DNA of 64,000 nucleotides, taken from Peteryoungia rhizophila (GTDB lineage Bacteria; Pseudomonadota; Alphaproteobacteria; Rhizobiales; Rhizobiaceae). Positions 1 through 8,647 of this stretch are shown in pieces. A program made the position numbers and the translations under genes. Location: NCBI RefSeq assembly GCF_004912145.1, contig NZ_STGT01000003.1, positions 372,001 through 436,000 of the forward strand. The letters are read 5' to 3'. Each line of letters begins with the position of its first letter. Within the stretch, counting starts at the first letter, position 1. Below the pieces are notes generated by a model. It did not search any database. It was not told the DNA's origin and saw only the letters and a list, made by a program, of their open reading frames with translations.

Positions 1-2
1 TG

Positions 3-110
3 ACCAAGCGCGGCGAATGTGAGGGTGACATCGCCTGCCTCACGGCCGCCTATACGGCGCGGATGGCGCAGCTGGCGACGGTGTACCAGGATGTGCAGCG
101 GCCGAAGTGA
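3..110 (+). CDS. C-terminal end of an LprI/DUF1311-like protein (partial)
   Basis: The frame is open from the window edge to a TGA at 108-110 and encodes 35 residues. A Cys-x(4)-Asp-x-x-Cys-Leu-Thr pattern followed by TAAYTARMAQL is what the C-terminal part of LprI/DUF1311 proteins looks like: paired cysteines, then a CLxxAYxxRxxxL helix. These are usually small exported proteins, some of which inhibit lysozyme. The start and any signal peptide lie outside the window, so the family is inferred from one short motif. Confidence 0.5.
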   Translation, partial: TKRGECEGDIACLTAAYTARMAQLATVYQDVQRPK

Positions 111-141
111 CGGGCAACATGCTGTGTGCCAACATCCATGC

Positions 142-423
142 ATGAAACAGGTTGAAGCTATCTCGCGGCACAATTGGCTTGCACCCAATGTCCGGGGCGG
201 CCTCGCTCTTCATCTTCGGCTCGACGGCGGGCGACAAGCGACACCAACAAGTGATCTGGACCTATTCATTGATCATGATCCAGCCCAGAAATTTTCCCTG
301 ATCGAACTCATCGGCATCCAGCAGTTTCTGAAGCAGGAACTTCGATCGCGATCGATCTCACGACATAGCCTGCACCCCATGCTAAGAGCCGATATCGAGC
401 AGTCCGCGCTTGGGGTGTTTTGA
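142..423 (+). pseudogene. Decayed MNT-type nucleotidyltransferase (antitoxin-like), frameshifted
   Basis: The frame starting at ATG 142 ends in strong MntA/MNT nucleotidyltransferase similarity: TSDLDLFIDHD (the DxD metal site), then FSLIELIGIQQFL, then SLHPMLRADIEQSALGVF. The glycine-serine motif that must precede DLDLF is not in this frame. It is readable one frame over as SLFIFGSTAGDKR (around 205-240). A second slip is suggested near 350-362, where IAIDLTT appears in another frame just before the SLHP segment. At least two frameshifts therefore break the catalytic core. Such proteins normally pair with a HepT toxin; none is next to it. Sequencing error is an alternative, but several shifts in 280 bases argue for real decay. 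Confidence 0.7.
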
Positions 424-464
424 CTGGTTCAGATACATCAGAAATGGGTGCATGAGGAGCGAAG

Positions 465-1154
465 GTGACGGAGCCTACAATCACAGACCGGCCTCAGCTC
501 TACGGCGCCGATTACAGTGTTTACGTCCGCATCGCCCGCCTTGCTCTGCTGGAAAAAGGCGTGGCGCATGACCTGGTGCCGGTCGACATCTTTGCCGAAG
601 GCGGAATGCGCGACTCTCACCTGGCGCGGCATCCCTTCGGCAAGATCCCGGCCTTCGAACACGGTGATTTCCATCTCTATGAGACCGGCGCCATTACCCG
701 CTATGTCGACGAGGCTTTCGACGGGCCGGCGCTTCAGCCCGCCGATGCAAAGTCGCGGGCGCGGATGAACCAGATCATCAGCATTGCGGACGGCTATGTT
801 TATCCGCACCTGGTCTGGGGGCTCTATGTGGAATGCATCGAAAAGCCGAAGCGTGGGGAAGCCCTGGATGAGGATCGCGTGGAGAGTGCACGCGGCGTCG
901 CCCTGATCTCGCTCACCGTGCTCGCCGGTCTGCTTTCCGACCACCGATGGATGTGTGGAGACAGGCTGACGCTGGCGGATCTCTATCTGGCGCCGATGAT
1001 CGACTATGCCGTGGAGGTGCCGGAGCTTCGCGAGATGTTTGCGGAACACCGCAACCTCGGAGATTGGTGGCAGAGGGTGACGGCGCTCGACAGTTTTCGG
1101 GACACGCAGCCCTCATCGTGGCGCCAAAAATCCGCTAATTTCCTATTTGCCTAA
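465..1154 (+). CDS. Glutathione S-transferase family protein
   Basis: This 229-residue protein has the cytosolic GST layout. A thioredoxin-like N-terminal domain (about 1-85) carries YGADYSVYVR at the catalytic position, the cis-proline segment GKIPAF, and the glutathione-binding ETGAITRY. An all-helical C-terminal domain carries the N-capping box LTLADLYLAP. It probably conjugates or reduces small electrophiles with glutathione in the cytoplasm; the substrate cannot be read. The start is GTG at 465, chosen because GAGGAG lies at 454-459 and the thioredoxin fold begins about ten residues later. The last codons and stop lie in a 16-base tandem duplication (1135-1164). It is convergent with the LysR gene. 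Confidence 0.85.
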   Translation: MTEPTITDRPQLYGADYSVYVRIARLALLEKGVAHDLVPVDIFAEGGMRDSHLARHPFGKIPAFEHGDFHLYETGAITRYVDEAFDGPALQPADAKSRARMNQIISIADGYVYPHLVWGLYVECIEKPKRGEALDEDRVESARGVALISLTVLAGLLSDHRWMCGDRLTLADLYLAPMIDYAVEVPELREMFAEHRNLGDWWQRVTALDSFRDTQPSSWRQKSANFLFA

Positions 1155-1164
1155 TTTCCTATTT
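1135..1164. repeat. Tandem duplication over the GST stop codon
   Basis: CTAATTTCCTATTT occurs at 1135-1148 and again at 1151-1164, a period of 16 bases. The first copy encodes the last residues of the GST, and the stop codon is formed at the junction with the second copy. Without the duplication the frame would run on, so it probably reset the C-terminus. Confidence 0.6.
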
Positions 1165-1175
1165 TCTCCGCCCTG

Positions 1176-2075
1176 TCATGGGGCGTTCTCTGCTCCCTCC
1201 CCCAGCCAGGCCACGAAAGCCTTCACGGCCGGACGTTTCGCCGCCGCTGGCGAGACCGTGGCGAAATAGGCGGTGCCGAGGTCCAGCGCCCCGTCGGGCC
1301 AGGACCTCAGGCTGCCGTCGGCGACGAGGGTGTCGGTGATCGAGCGCCAGCCGAGCATCAGGCCACGACCGTCGAGGGCCGCTTGAACAGCCTGGACGTA
1401 GTTGTCGAAGATGTGGGATGGCCCGCGCGGCTTGGGCAGCTCGCGTCTCGCAAGATAATCGGTCCAGCCTTCCCAGTGACGGCCCTCGACGGTGCGGACA
1501 TGGATGAGCGGGGCGGCGTTCAGCCCCTCGCCTTTTGCCAGCAGGCTTTCGACCAAAGCCGGGCGACCGACGGGGCAGACGGTCTCATCGAAGAGGCGCA
1601 GCGTCGTGCCGTCGGTCCAGGTGCCGCGGCCGTAGCGCAGGACGAGATCGGTGCCGGGCCACATCTGCGGCAGGTCGGTGGGTGGGACCTGGACATTGAC
1701 GACATAACCGGGATGGCGGGCGTAGAAATCGCTGAGGCGCGGCATCAGCCAGTGGGTGGCGAGGCCCATGGTGCAGGCGACGGTCAAGCGCTGATCTTCG
1801 AGGCCGGTGCTGGTGCGGATTTCCTCGATCGTGTCGGCGATCAGGTCGAGGCCGTCGCGGGTGGCGCGGGCAAGTTGCTGGCCGGGCTCGGTGAGCCTTG
1901 CGGGCCGCGTCGAGCGGTCGATCAGGACGGCGCCGACATGGTCCTCCAGCGCCTTCAGCGCCTGCGTGACGGCGGGCTGCGTGACGTTCAGGGCGCTTGC
2001 TGCCTCGCGCATCGAGCCGAGCCGGGCGACGGCTTCGAAGGTGGTCAGAAGACGCAGGGGCGGAAGACGGCTCAA
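1176..2075 (-). CDS. LysR-family transcriptional regulator (GcvA-like)
   Basis: The protein has 299 residues, the normal LysR length. The N-terminal winged helix-turn-helix (about residues 4-63) includes LPPLRLLTTFEAVARLGSM and AASALNVTQPAVTQALKALE. The remainder has the two-lobed effector-binding domain pattern. The beginning PPLRxLxxFEAVAR is typical of the GcvA subgroup. It is divergent from the dioxygenase/aldolase genes, the usual arrangement for a LysR protein that controls its neighbours. The short intergenic stretch has inverted repeats at 2088-2103 (CTTA-N8-TAAG) and 2136-2162 that could be its binding sites. The inducer is unknown. Confidence 0.88.
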   Translation of the reverse strand: MSRLPPLRLLTTFEAVARLGSMREAASALNVTQPAVTQALKALEDHVGAVLIDRSTRPARLTEPGQQLARATRDGLDLIADTIEEIRTSTGLEDQRLTVACTMGLATHWLMPRLSDFYARHPGYVVNVQVPPTDLPQMWPGTDLVLRYGRGTWTDGTTLRLFDETVCPVGRPALVESLLAKGEGLNAAPLIHVRTVEGRHWEGWTDYLARRELPKPRGPSHIFDNYVQAVQAALDGRGLMLGWRSITDTLVADGSLRSWPDGALDLGTAYFATVSPAAAKRPAVKAFVAWLGEGAENAP

Positions 2076-2135
2076 CTTAACCTCCAGCTTAACTCAGCAT
2101 AAGCATAATCGCTCTGGCTTCACCCGCAAAGTCGG

Positions 2136-2162
2136 ATGATGATCGTCAAATCAGATCATCAT
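2136..2162. promoter_or_regulatory. Inverted repeat, candidate LysR operator
   Basis: ATGATGATC at 2136-2144 is repeated as its exact reverse complement GATCATCAT at 2154-2162, with a 9-base spacer. It lies between the divergent LysR gene and the dioxygenase start at 2193. A second dyad, CTTA-N8-TAAG, is at 2088-2103, just outside the LysR start codon. Position and symmetry suggest operators; the pairing with this LysR protein is inferred. Confidence 0.5.
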
Positions 2163-2192
2163 TTTCGCCGCCAAGACTTAAGGAAATCCGCA

Positions 2193-3329
2193 ATGAACAT
2201 GCATGTTGCGACCGGGGCCGTGACGCTTGCCGACAAGGGGCTCCACCTGCCGCTTTCCGAGGGCAAACAAGCCTACTTCAATTACTACTGGCTGCGCGAC
2301 AATTGCCCCAGCTCCTTCGACAGCACGACGCGTGAGCGCAGTTTCGATATCTTTCATCTATCGGCAGCACCCCGTGCCGATAGTGCCGAGATCGAGGACG
2401 GGACGCTTGTCATCCGCTGGGCGGGCGAAAACCATGTGTCGCGCTATCCGCTCTCGCTGCTTGAACTTTACACTGACGGCAAACATCGGCCGGATCCCGC
2501 CGACCTGCCGCGCAAGGCGTGGTTCAGCGATCATTACGCTGATATCCCGCGCTTCTCGCAGCCGGAGCTGATGCGTGACCCACAGAAGGTTGCGGAATGG
2601 CTGGAGGCGATGATCGTCGAGGGGCTGACGATCGTCACCGACATGCCCGACAGCGATCAGGGGCTGACCGAGACAGTGAAGCTGATGGGCCATGTGCGGC
2701 CGACCTTCTTCGGCGACTATTTCGACGTGAAGACGCATATCAACCCGACGAACACTGCCTATACAGCGAAGGCGCTGGAGCTGCATACCGACACGCCGGC
2801 GGAGGAGCATGCGCCGGGCATCCAGTTCCTGCATTGCCGGGCCAATAGCGTCGAGGGCGGGATGAGCATCTATTCGGACGGCGTGGCGGTGGCCAATGCT
2901 TACAGAGAGATCGATCCTGATGGATTCAAGCTGCTGTCGGAAATCGACATTCCGTTCTTCTGCGAGCACGACACCTATGACATGCGCTCGCGGCAGCGGG
3001 TGATCGAACTCGACAAACATGGCGAGGTCTCTGGCCTGACGATCAGCCAGCACATGGCGGATCTGTTCGACCTGCCGCAAACCGTGCTCGACGATTATTA
3101 TCCGGCCTTCTGCCGCTTCGGGAAGATGTTGCAGGATGACAAGTTCATGATGCGCTTCCTGATGAAGGCCGGCGACTGCATGGTGTTCGACAACCACCGG
3201 ATCGTGCATGGCCGCATGGCCTATTCGGCGACCAGCGGTGACCGCTATCTGCGCGGCTGTTATGCCGATCGCGAGGAGATGCGCTCGACCTATCGCGCGC
3301 TGACGACGGAAGGACGGTTCAAGGCATGA
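2193..3329 (+). CDS. Gamma-butyrobetaine hydroxylase-like Fe(II)/2-oxoglutarate dioxygenase
   Basis: This 378-residue protein has the two-part layout of the BBOX/TMLH family. An N-terminal DUF971-type domain contains YYWLRDNCP (about 31-39), followed by a TauD/TfdA-like jelly roll. The metal-binding facial triad is visible as H198-x-D200 in LHTDTPAEE and the distal H339 in NHRIVHGRMAY. Relatives hydroxylate quaternary-ammonium or related substrates using oxygen and 2-oxoglutarate. I placed the start at ATG 2193 because AAGGAAA lies just upstream and the longer frame from 2136 runs through the operator region. Its stop overlaps the start of the class II aldolase gene, so the two are co-translated. 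True substrate is unknown; carnitine-type metabolism is one possibility. Confidence 0.82.
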   Translation: MNMHVATGAVTLADKGLHLPLSEGKQAYFNYYWLRDNCPSSFDSTTRERSFDIFHLSAAPRADSAEIEDGTLVIRWAGENHVSRYPLSLLELYTDGKHRPDPADLPRKAWFSDHYADIPRFSQPELMRDPQKVAEWLEAMIVEGLTIVTDMPDSDQGLTETVKLMGHVRPTFFGDYFDVKTHINPTNTAYTAKALELHTDTPAEEHAPGIQFLHCRANSVEGGMSIYSDGVAVANAYREIDPDGFKLLSEIDIPFFCEHDTYDMRSRQRVIELDKHGEVSGLTISQHMADLFDLPQTVLDDYYPAFCRFGKMLQDDKFMMRFLMKAGDCMVFDNHRIVHGRMAYSATSGDRYLRGCYADREEMRSTYRALTTEGRFKA

Positions 3330-4090
3330 ATATTTCTCCTGCTGTCAACGACATGCTCGACGAGGCGTCGCTGACCACGCTGCGTGAGGATCTCGCGGCG
3401 GCGTTTAGGCTCTGCCATCGCTTCGGCTGGAGCGAGTCGGTCGGCAATCATTTTAGTGCTGCGGTCTCCGCCAATGGACGGAAATTCCTGCTCAATCCGC
3501 GCTGGCAGCATTTTGCCACGATCAAGGCCAGCGACCTTTTGCTGCTCGACGCCGATGATCCCGATGTGATGAACGGTGAGAACGCGCCAGATCCGTCGGC
3601 CTGGACCGTGCATGGCACGCTGCACCGGATGCTGCCGGAGGCGCGCGTCATCCTGCATTGCCATTCGCCCTATGCGGTGGCGCTATCCTGCCTCAAGGAT
3701 CCGACGCTTCTGCCGCTCGACAACAACACGGCGCGGTTTTTCGGGCGGATCGGCTACGACCTCGATTTCGGCGGGATTGCCGATGCGGCGGAAGAGGGTG
3801 AGCGGCTTGTCGAGATGATCCGGGGCAAGGCGGTGCTGGTCATGGGCAATCACGGTGTGTCGGTTGCCGGCGAGACGGTGGCGGATGCCTTCGAGGACCT
3901 CTACTTCTTCGAGAAGGCGGCGCAGACGATGGTGCTGGCGCTGTCGACGGGACAGCCACTGGCGGTGTTGTCGGACGAGATCGCGCAGGGTACGTCGGAT
4001 GGCTGGATTCCCTATCGCGGCATGGCGGAAAAGCATTTTGCCTATTTGAAGTCGTGCCTGGACAAGGAAGACCCGTCTTATCGGGATTGA
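3326..4090 (+). CDS. Class II aldolase/adducin family protein
   Basis: This 254-residue protein belongs to the zinc-dependent class II aldolase/adducin fold. The metal-binding histidines are visible as HCHSPY (H111, H113) and H176 in MGNHGVSV. SVGNHFSAAV near residue 40 matches the phosphate/substrate loop of the family (GNxS). Relatives cleave or epimerise sugar phosphates, or act as decarboxylases. The ATG overlaps the dioxygenase stop (ATGA), indicating translational coupling. A reasonable inference is that the dioxygenase hydroxylates a substrate and this enzyme cleaves the hydroxylated product. No phosphosugar specificity can be read. Confidence 0.85.
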   Translation: MNISPAVNDMLDEASLTTLREDLAAAFRLCHRFGWSESVGNHFSAAVSANGRKFLLNPRWQHFATIKASDLLLLDADDPDVMNGENAPDPSAWTVHGTLHRMLPEARVILHCHSPYAVALSCLKDPTLLPLDNNTARFFGRIGYDLDFGGIADAAEEGERLVEMIRGKAVLVMGNHGVSVAGETVADAFEDLYFFEKAAQTMVLALSTGQPLAVLSDEIAQGTSDGWIPYRGMAEKHFAYLKSCLDKEDPSYRD

Positions 4091-4098
4091 GGCAGGAC

Positions 4099-4527
4099 TC
4101 AGGCCCGACCATCCGGATATTCCGCCGGGCCCTTGATCTCGATCGTGTTTCCGAAGGGGTCCTTCACGTAGAAGGAATGGCCCATGCCGCGGGCGCCGCC
4201 ATGCAGGGCTTCGCGATCGATCGCCACACCGTGGCGGGCGAGATGGGCCCGCAGTTCGTCATGGTCGAAGGGGCCGGTTGCGATGCAGACATGGTCGACA
4301 TTGCGGCCGCCGGCGACGGGCGGGGCAGCCTTCTGGCCGCCGGGATGGGTGATGTCCCAAAGTACGATCAGGGCGCTGCCGCACCAGACCTGCTCCATGC
4401 CGAGCGCCGGATAGGTATAGCCGGGGCGGCAGCCGAGGACGTCGTGATAGAAACGGAGCGCCTTTTCCATATCGTCGACGATAAAGACGACATGATCGAT
4501 GCCGACGAGGCTGAAGGGGACGGTCAT
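4099..4527 (-). CDS. VOC (glyoxalase/bleomycin resistance) family protein
   Basis: This 142-residue protein has the two beta-alpha-beta-beta-beta modules of the vicinal oxygen chelate fold. The first begins IDHVVFIVDDMEKALRFYHD and the second VDHVCIATG. A closing GNTIEIKGP supplies the usual metal-ligand glutamate. It could be a dioxygenase, lyase or binding protein; the fold does not tell. I chose ATG 4527, preceded by AGGAG, and rejected a longer frame whose extra 63 residues are low-complexity and unlike the family. It is convergent with the aldolase gene (8 bases apart). Confidence 0.82.
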   Translation of the reverse strand: MTVPFSLVGIDHVVFIVDDMEKALRFYHDVLGCRPGYTYPALGMEQVWCGSALIVLWDITHPGGQKAAPPVAGGRNVDHVCIATGPFDHDELRAHLARHGVAIDREALHGGARGMGHSFYVKDPFGNTIEIKGPAEYPDGRA

Positions 4528-4603
4528 GGCGGCTCCTGAAAACAAGGAATTTGGGTTAGCGGCTGGCCGGCGGAGACGGACGTGCTGCCGAAGCAACCAT
4601 CGG

Positions 4604-5698
4604 TCAGCGGCTTGCAGGCTCCTGACCGAACCGTTCGACGGTTCCCACGGCTGGTTGTCTGAGGCGACGCCGACGGAGATCGATGCCATTGATGAACCTG
4701 CGCGCAGGACCTTCAATCAACAGGTAACTGCCGATGGCGCAGCACAAGGCAGCCATGACAAGCACGACGACATAGATCAAACCCATTTCCCGGAAACGGC
4801 CGGCCGCGACATAAAATGGCTGCTGCCAAAGATAGAGGGAATAGCTGATGAGGCCGACCCAAACGAGCGGCCGGAAGGACAGCGCCTCCCTAACCATTTT
4901 CGGGGCAATGTCGAGCGTATTGACGCTCCAAGCCAGCAAGAGCGTCGCCACGCCGTATTTCACATATCCCGGAGCCTGTTCGGCAAACATCATCAAGGCA
5001 CATGGTACGGCAAGCAGCGTGAGTGCGGGATGCATGAAGCGCTTGAGGTCAAACTCGCGAATTGCGAGATAGATCGAGGCGGAGATCAGGATGGAGGCGA
5101 TGCGGACATCCGTGCGCCAATAGGCCAGCTCTTCGCGCTGACCGAAATGCTCGCTGGAAATCACCCCGTTTGCCACGCACAGGATCGCTGCACCCATCAT
5201 GCAATACATCGCCAGCCGCGCATTGCGGCGGGTGAACCAGGCGAGCATCAGAAGGATGAGATAGCTGTGTTCCTCGACTGAGAGCGACCAGGTATGGGCG
5301 AACATCAGGCCGCGGGAAAAGAAAAACTCGAGATAGCTTGCGGTGAAGGTGAGTGCCGCGACTATGTCGGGCAGTTGTGCCAGCGGCTCGCGTGTGTGCA
5401 TCAGTTCCACGCTCAGCAAGGCCGGGATGCTGACGCAGGAGACGAAGACCAGCAGAGCCGGATAGATGCGCGAAAAGCGGCGCCTGAGGAACTCGACGGC
5501 ATCCAACCTGCGAACGAAGAGGATCTCGGCCATCAGCCTGCCGGACAGGACAAAGAAGAGCTCGACTCCAAATGAGCCAAACTCCATGCCCGGCACCGGG
5601 AAGAAGTGGCCGATCATCACGGCAATAATGGCGAGCCCCCGCCAGCCGTCGAGAAATGCCAATCTCTCGCTGGTGGGTTTTATGCCGCTCGTTGTCAT
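4604..5698 (-). CDS. Acyltransferase 3 (OafA/YrhL-type) integral membrane protein
   Basis: This protein of about 364 residues is a multi-spanning inner-membrane acyltransferase that O-acylates cell-surface glycans or lipids. Visible features are FLDGWRGLAIIAVMIGHF near the N-terminus, GVELFFVLSGRLM, RRFSRIYPALL, and HTWSLSVEEHSYL, where relatives usually have WSLSVEEQFYL. About ten hydrophobic segments follow. Start ATG 5698 is preceded by a GGGAGATGG Shine-Dalgarno; a start 13 codons upstream is possible. No glycan-synthesis genes flank it, so the acceptor is unknown. Confidence 0.85.
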   Translation of the reverse strand: MTTSGIKPTSERLAFLDGWRGLAIIAVMIGHFFPVPGMEFGSFGVELFFVLSGRLMAEILFVRRLDAVEFLRRRFSRIYPALLVFVSCVSIPALLSVELMHTREPLAQLPDIVAALTFTASYLEFFFSRGLMFAHTWSLSVEEHSYLILLMLAWFTRRNARLAMYCMMGAAILCVANGVISSEHFGQREELAYWRTDVRIASILISASIYLAIREFDLKRFMHPALTLLAVPCALMMFAEQAPGYVKYGVATLLLAWSVNTLDIAPKMVREALSFRPLVWVGLISYSLYLWQQPFYVAAGRFREMGLIYVVVLVMAALCCAIGSYLLIEGPARRFINGIDLRRRRLRQPAVGTVERFGQEPASR

Positions 5699-5777
5699 GA
5701 ACCATCTCCCGGGTATCCAGGCGATATATCCAATCAAGCGGATTTTCGAAAGCTTGACGTTAAGAGGTGGTTAACGA

Positions 5778-5806
5778 GCAACCCGTCGGTCAGGCCGACG
5801 GGTTGC
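5778..5806 (-). terminator. Terminator after ilvD
   Basis: A 12-base perfect stem (GCAACCCGTCGG at 5778-5789 and its complement at 5795-5806) with a 5-base loop lies 15 bases beyond the ilvD stop. The U-tract on the minus strand is poor (CTCGTTAA), so termination strength is uncertain. Confidence 0.6.
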
Positions 5807-5820
5807 CGGGTGCAGAACCG

Positions 5821-7656
5821 TTATTCAGGCAACTGACGTACCGCGCCCTTGTCGGCAGACGAGGCGAAGGCGGCGTAGGCCTTGAGAGCCGTCGTGACGT
5901 TGCGCTTGCGCTTTTCGGCGGGGAACCAGCCCTTGGCATCCTGCTCGGCGCGGCGGCGTTCCAGTTCGGCCGGATCGACGACGAGGTTGATCGTGCGGTT
6001 GGGAATGTCGATGTCGATCATGTCGCCCTCGCGGACGAGACCGATGGCGCCGCCCTGGGCGGCTTCCGGCGAGGCATGGCCGATCGAGAGGCCGGAGGTG
6101 CCGCCGGAGAAGCGGCCGTCGGTGATCAGCGCGCAGACCTTGCCGAGGCCCTTCGACTTCAGATAGCTCGTCGGGTAGAGCATTTCCTGCATGCCTGGGC
6201 CGCCCTTCGGGCCTTCATAGCGGATGACGACGACGTCGCCAGCCTTGACCTCGTTTGAGAGGATCGCCTTGACCGAAGCGTCCTGGCTTTCGAAGACGCG
6301 GGCCGGGCCGGAGAATTTCAGGATCGATTCATCGACGCCAGCGGTTTTCACGATGCAGCCGTCGAGCGCGATATTGCCCTTGAGGACGGCCAGACCACCA
6401 TCCTTGGAGAAGGGATGCTCGACCGAGCGGATGACGCCCGTTTCGCCGTCCGTATCGAGGTCTTCCCAGCGCGAGGACTGCGAGAAGGCCTGGGTGGTGC
6501 GGACACCGCCGGGGGCGGCCTTGAAGAAGTCACGCACGGTTTCGGAATTGGTGCGGGTGATGTCCCAGCGGTCGATGGCGTGGCCAAGCGTTTCGGCATG
6601 CACGGTTGGGCAATCCCGGTTGATCAGGCCGCCACGGTCGAGTTCGCCGAGGATGCGCATGATGCCGCCCGCGCGGTGAACGTCTGCCATGTGCACGTCC
6701 TGCTTGGCAGGCGCGACCTTGGACAGGCAAGGCACCTTGCGCGACAGCCGGTCGATGTCGTCCATGGTGAAATCGATGCCGCCTTCATGGGCCGCCGCCA
6801 AGATGTGCAGGACTGTATTGGTCGAGCCGCCCATGGCGATGTCGAGGGCCATGGCGTTTTCAAAGGCTGCCTTGGAGGCGACGTTGCGCGGCAACACGCT
6901 TTCGTCGTCCTGCTCGTAGTAGCGGCGGGTGATGTCGACGATCAGGTGGCCGGCCTCGACGAAGAGGCGCTTGCGGTCGGAATGGGTGGCGAGCGTCGAG
7001 CCGTTGCCGGGCAGCGAGAGGCCGAGCGCTTCGGTCAGGCAGTTCATCGAATTGGCGGTGAACATGCCGGAGCAGGAGCCGCAGGTCGGACAGGCAGCCT
7101 TCTCGATTTCGTCGACATCGGCGTCGGAAATCTTGTCATCGGCAGCAGCGACCATGGCGTCGACGAGGTCGAGGGCGACCTTGCGGCCCTGCAGGATCGC
7201 CTTTCCGGCTTCCATCGGGCCACCGGAGACGAAGACGGCGGGGATGTTGAGGCGCATGGCAGCCGAGAGCATGCCGGGCGTGATCTTGTCGCAGTTGGAG
7301 ATGCAGACCATGGCGTCGGCGCAGTGGGCGTTGACCATGTATTCGACCGAGTCGGAGATGATCTCGCGCGAGGGCAGCGAATAGAGCATGCCGTCATGGC
7401 CCATGGCGATGCCGTCGTCGACCGCGATGGTGTTGAACTCCTTGGCGACACCGCCGGCCGCTTCGATTTCACGGGCGACGAGCTGGCCGAGATCCTTCAG
7501 GTGGACATGGCCGGGCACGAACTGGGTAAACGAGTTGACGACCGCGATGATCGGCTTGCCGAAATCGCCGTCCTTCATGCCGGTCGCGCGCCAGAGGCCG
7601 CGGGCACCGGCCATGTTGCGGCCATGGGTGGTGGTTCTCGAACGATAGACGGGCAT
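5821..7656 (-). CDS. ilvD: Dihydroxy-acid dehydratase
   Basis: This 611-residue enzyme dehydrates 2,3-dihydroxy-isovalerate and 2,3-dihydroxy-3-methylvalerate to the 2-oxo acids in valine, leucine and isoleucine synthesis. The iron-sulfur cysteines are present in [11 protein letters not shown] and [10 protein letters not shown]. The N-terminal [20 protein letters not shown] and the [12 protein letters not shown] segment are characteristic, and [12 protein letters not shown] lies near the C-terminus. Start ATG 7656 gives the standard length; a frame extending 30 codons upstream adds sequence not seen in the family. It stands alone, as is usual for ilvD in rhizobia. Confidence 0.96.
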   Translation of the reverse strand: MPVYRSRTTTHGRNMAGARGLWRATGMKDGDFGKPIIAVVNSFTQFVPGHVHLKDLGQLVAREIEAAGGVAKEFNTIAVDDGIAMGHDGMLYSLPSREIISDSVEYMVNAHCADAMVCISNCDKITPGMLSAAMRLNIPAVFVSGGPMEAGKAILQGRKVALDLVDAMVAAADDKISDADVDEIEKAACPTCGSCSGMFTANSMNCLTEALGLSLPGNGSTLATHSDRKRLFVEAGHLIVDITRRYYEQDDESVLPRNVASKAAFENAMALDIAMGGSTNTVLHILAAAHEGGIDFTMDDIDRLSRKVPCLSKVAPAKQDVHMADVHRAGGIMRILGELDRGGLINRDCPTVHAETLGHAIDRWDITRTNSETVRDFFKAAPGGVRTTQAFSQSSRWEDLDTDGETGVIRSVEHPFSKDGGLAVLKGNIALDGCIVKTAGVDESILKFSGPARVFESQDASVKAILSNEVKAGDVVVIRYEGPKGGPGMQEMLYPTSYLKSKGLGKVCALITDGRFSGGTSGLSIGHASPEAAQGGAIGLVREGDMIDIDIPNRTINLVVDPAELERRRAEQDAKGWFPAEKRKRNVTTALKAYAAFASSADKGAVRQLPE

Positions 7657-7884
7657 GGGTGTCACCTCGGTAGCTGTTCGCCGCCATGCCTGCACCCTCG
7701 GCGCCAGGGCAAGGCGGCCATTTTGGAACTGGTCTAAGCCATGCATCCCTGCCTGTCACTAGCATCCGAAGGCATTTCGGTACGCTCGGGAGACCGTCGG
7801 GCACCGTTTTCAATCGCATTTGAGTGATCGGCTTAAGGCCGTGGCAAGGTGTGTTTATTAGAATTTACAGCGGAAGGAGGCGTC

Positions 7885-8490
7885 ATGATGACCCGCAAAC
7901 CTGCCCGCGTGATTCTGTTGAAAGATGCCCGCCAGAAGCTCAATCCCGAGCCTCCACCGCGCTGGAACCCGTTTGCCGCGCTCTACCGTTTCAGGCGCGC
8001 GCTGATGGCGGCGGGGTTCGCGGCACTTGCCGTCATTCATTTCGAAAAGCTTCCCTATTCCTACCTGGTTGTGCCGGCGAGCAACAAGTTGATCGACTAC
8101 GGCATCACCGGGGCGGTCGCCCCTCGCCCGGAGCCGATCGAGGGGCGCTTCACAACCTGCGCCGGCGCGCAGCGGGTCAATTGCGTCGTCGATGGCGACA
8201 CCTTCTGGTATCGGGCGGTAAAATACCGGATATCCGACATCAACACGCCCGAGATCGGGCGACCGGAATGCGAGACAGAGCGGCGACTGGGCCTCGAAGC
8301 GCAAGTGGCACTGCTCGACAGTCTCAATTCCGGCGGGCTGACCATGGAGCGACGAGAGCGGCGCGACGTGGACCAGTATGGCCGAAAGCTGCGGGTGGTG
8401 CTGCAGGACGGTCGCTCGGTGGGCGACGCACTGGTCGCGCGCGGGCTCGCCCATCGCTGGGAAGGCCAGAAACTCGACTGGTGCGGCTGA
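7885..8490 (+). CDS. Membrane-anchored thermonuclease-like (TNase/SNase) protein
   Basis: This protein of about 201 residues has a cytoplasmic N-terminus, one hydrophobic segment (ALMAAGFAALAVIHF, about 38-52) and a C-terminal staphylococcal-nuclease-like domain. NCVVDGDTFWYRAVKYRI gives the calcium-site aspartate, DINTPEIGRPEC corresponds to the conserved DTPE region, and DQYGRKLRVVL and ALVARGLAHR carry the later conserved arginines. It is likely a phosphodiesterase acting on nucleic acid in the periplasm. GGAAGGAGG lies 5-13 bases before ATG 7885; a second ATG follows directly. An in-frame ATG at 7849 lacks a ribosome site. Confidence 0.8.
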   Translation: MMTRKPARVILLKDARQKLNPEPPPRWNPFAALYRFRRALMAAGFAALAVIHFEKLPYSYLVVPASNKLIDYGITGAVAPRPEPIEGRFTTCAGAQRVNCVVDGDTFWYRAVKYRISDINTPEIGRPECETERRLGLEAQVALLDSLNSGGLTMERRERRDVDQYGRKLRVVLQDGRSVGDALVARGLAHRWEGQKLDWCG

Positions 8491-8647
8491 AGGCCGTCGC
8501 AGCAACCGGTAAATTCTTACAGGGCGGCACCGCACACAAGCTACACGAAATTGTTCCCGGTCACCGTCTTTTCGGCAGCGTGAAACTCTGGTCTCTATCC
8601 TTGCGTCTCCTATCTAGAGAGACACAGAGAGCCTGACGAGGTCTACC

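Noticed and set aside
4499-5281. Plus-strand frame opposite the acyltransferase
   Set aside because: Antisense to a clear membrane-protein gene with a ribosome site; no domain in the plus frame.
5821-7746. A longer ilvD protein starting at 7746
   Set aside because: The 30 extra residues do not resemble ilvD starts; ATG 7656 gives the standard length.
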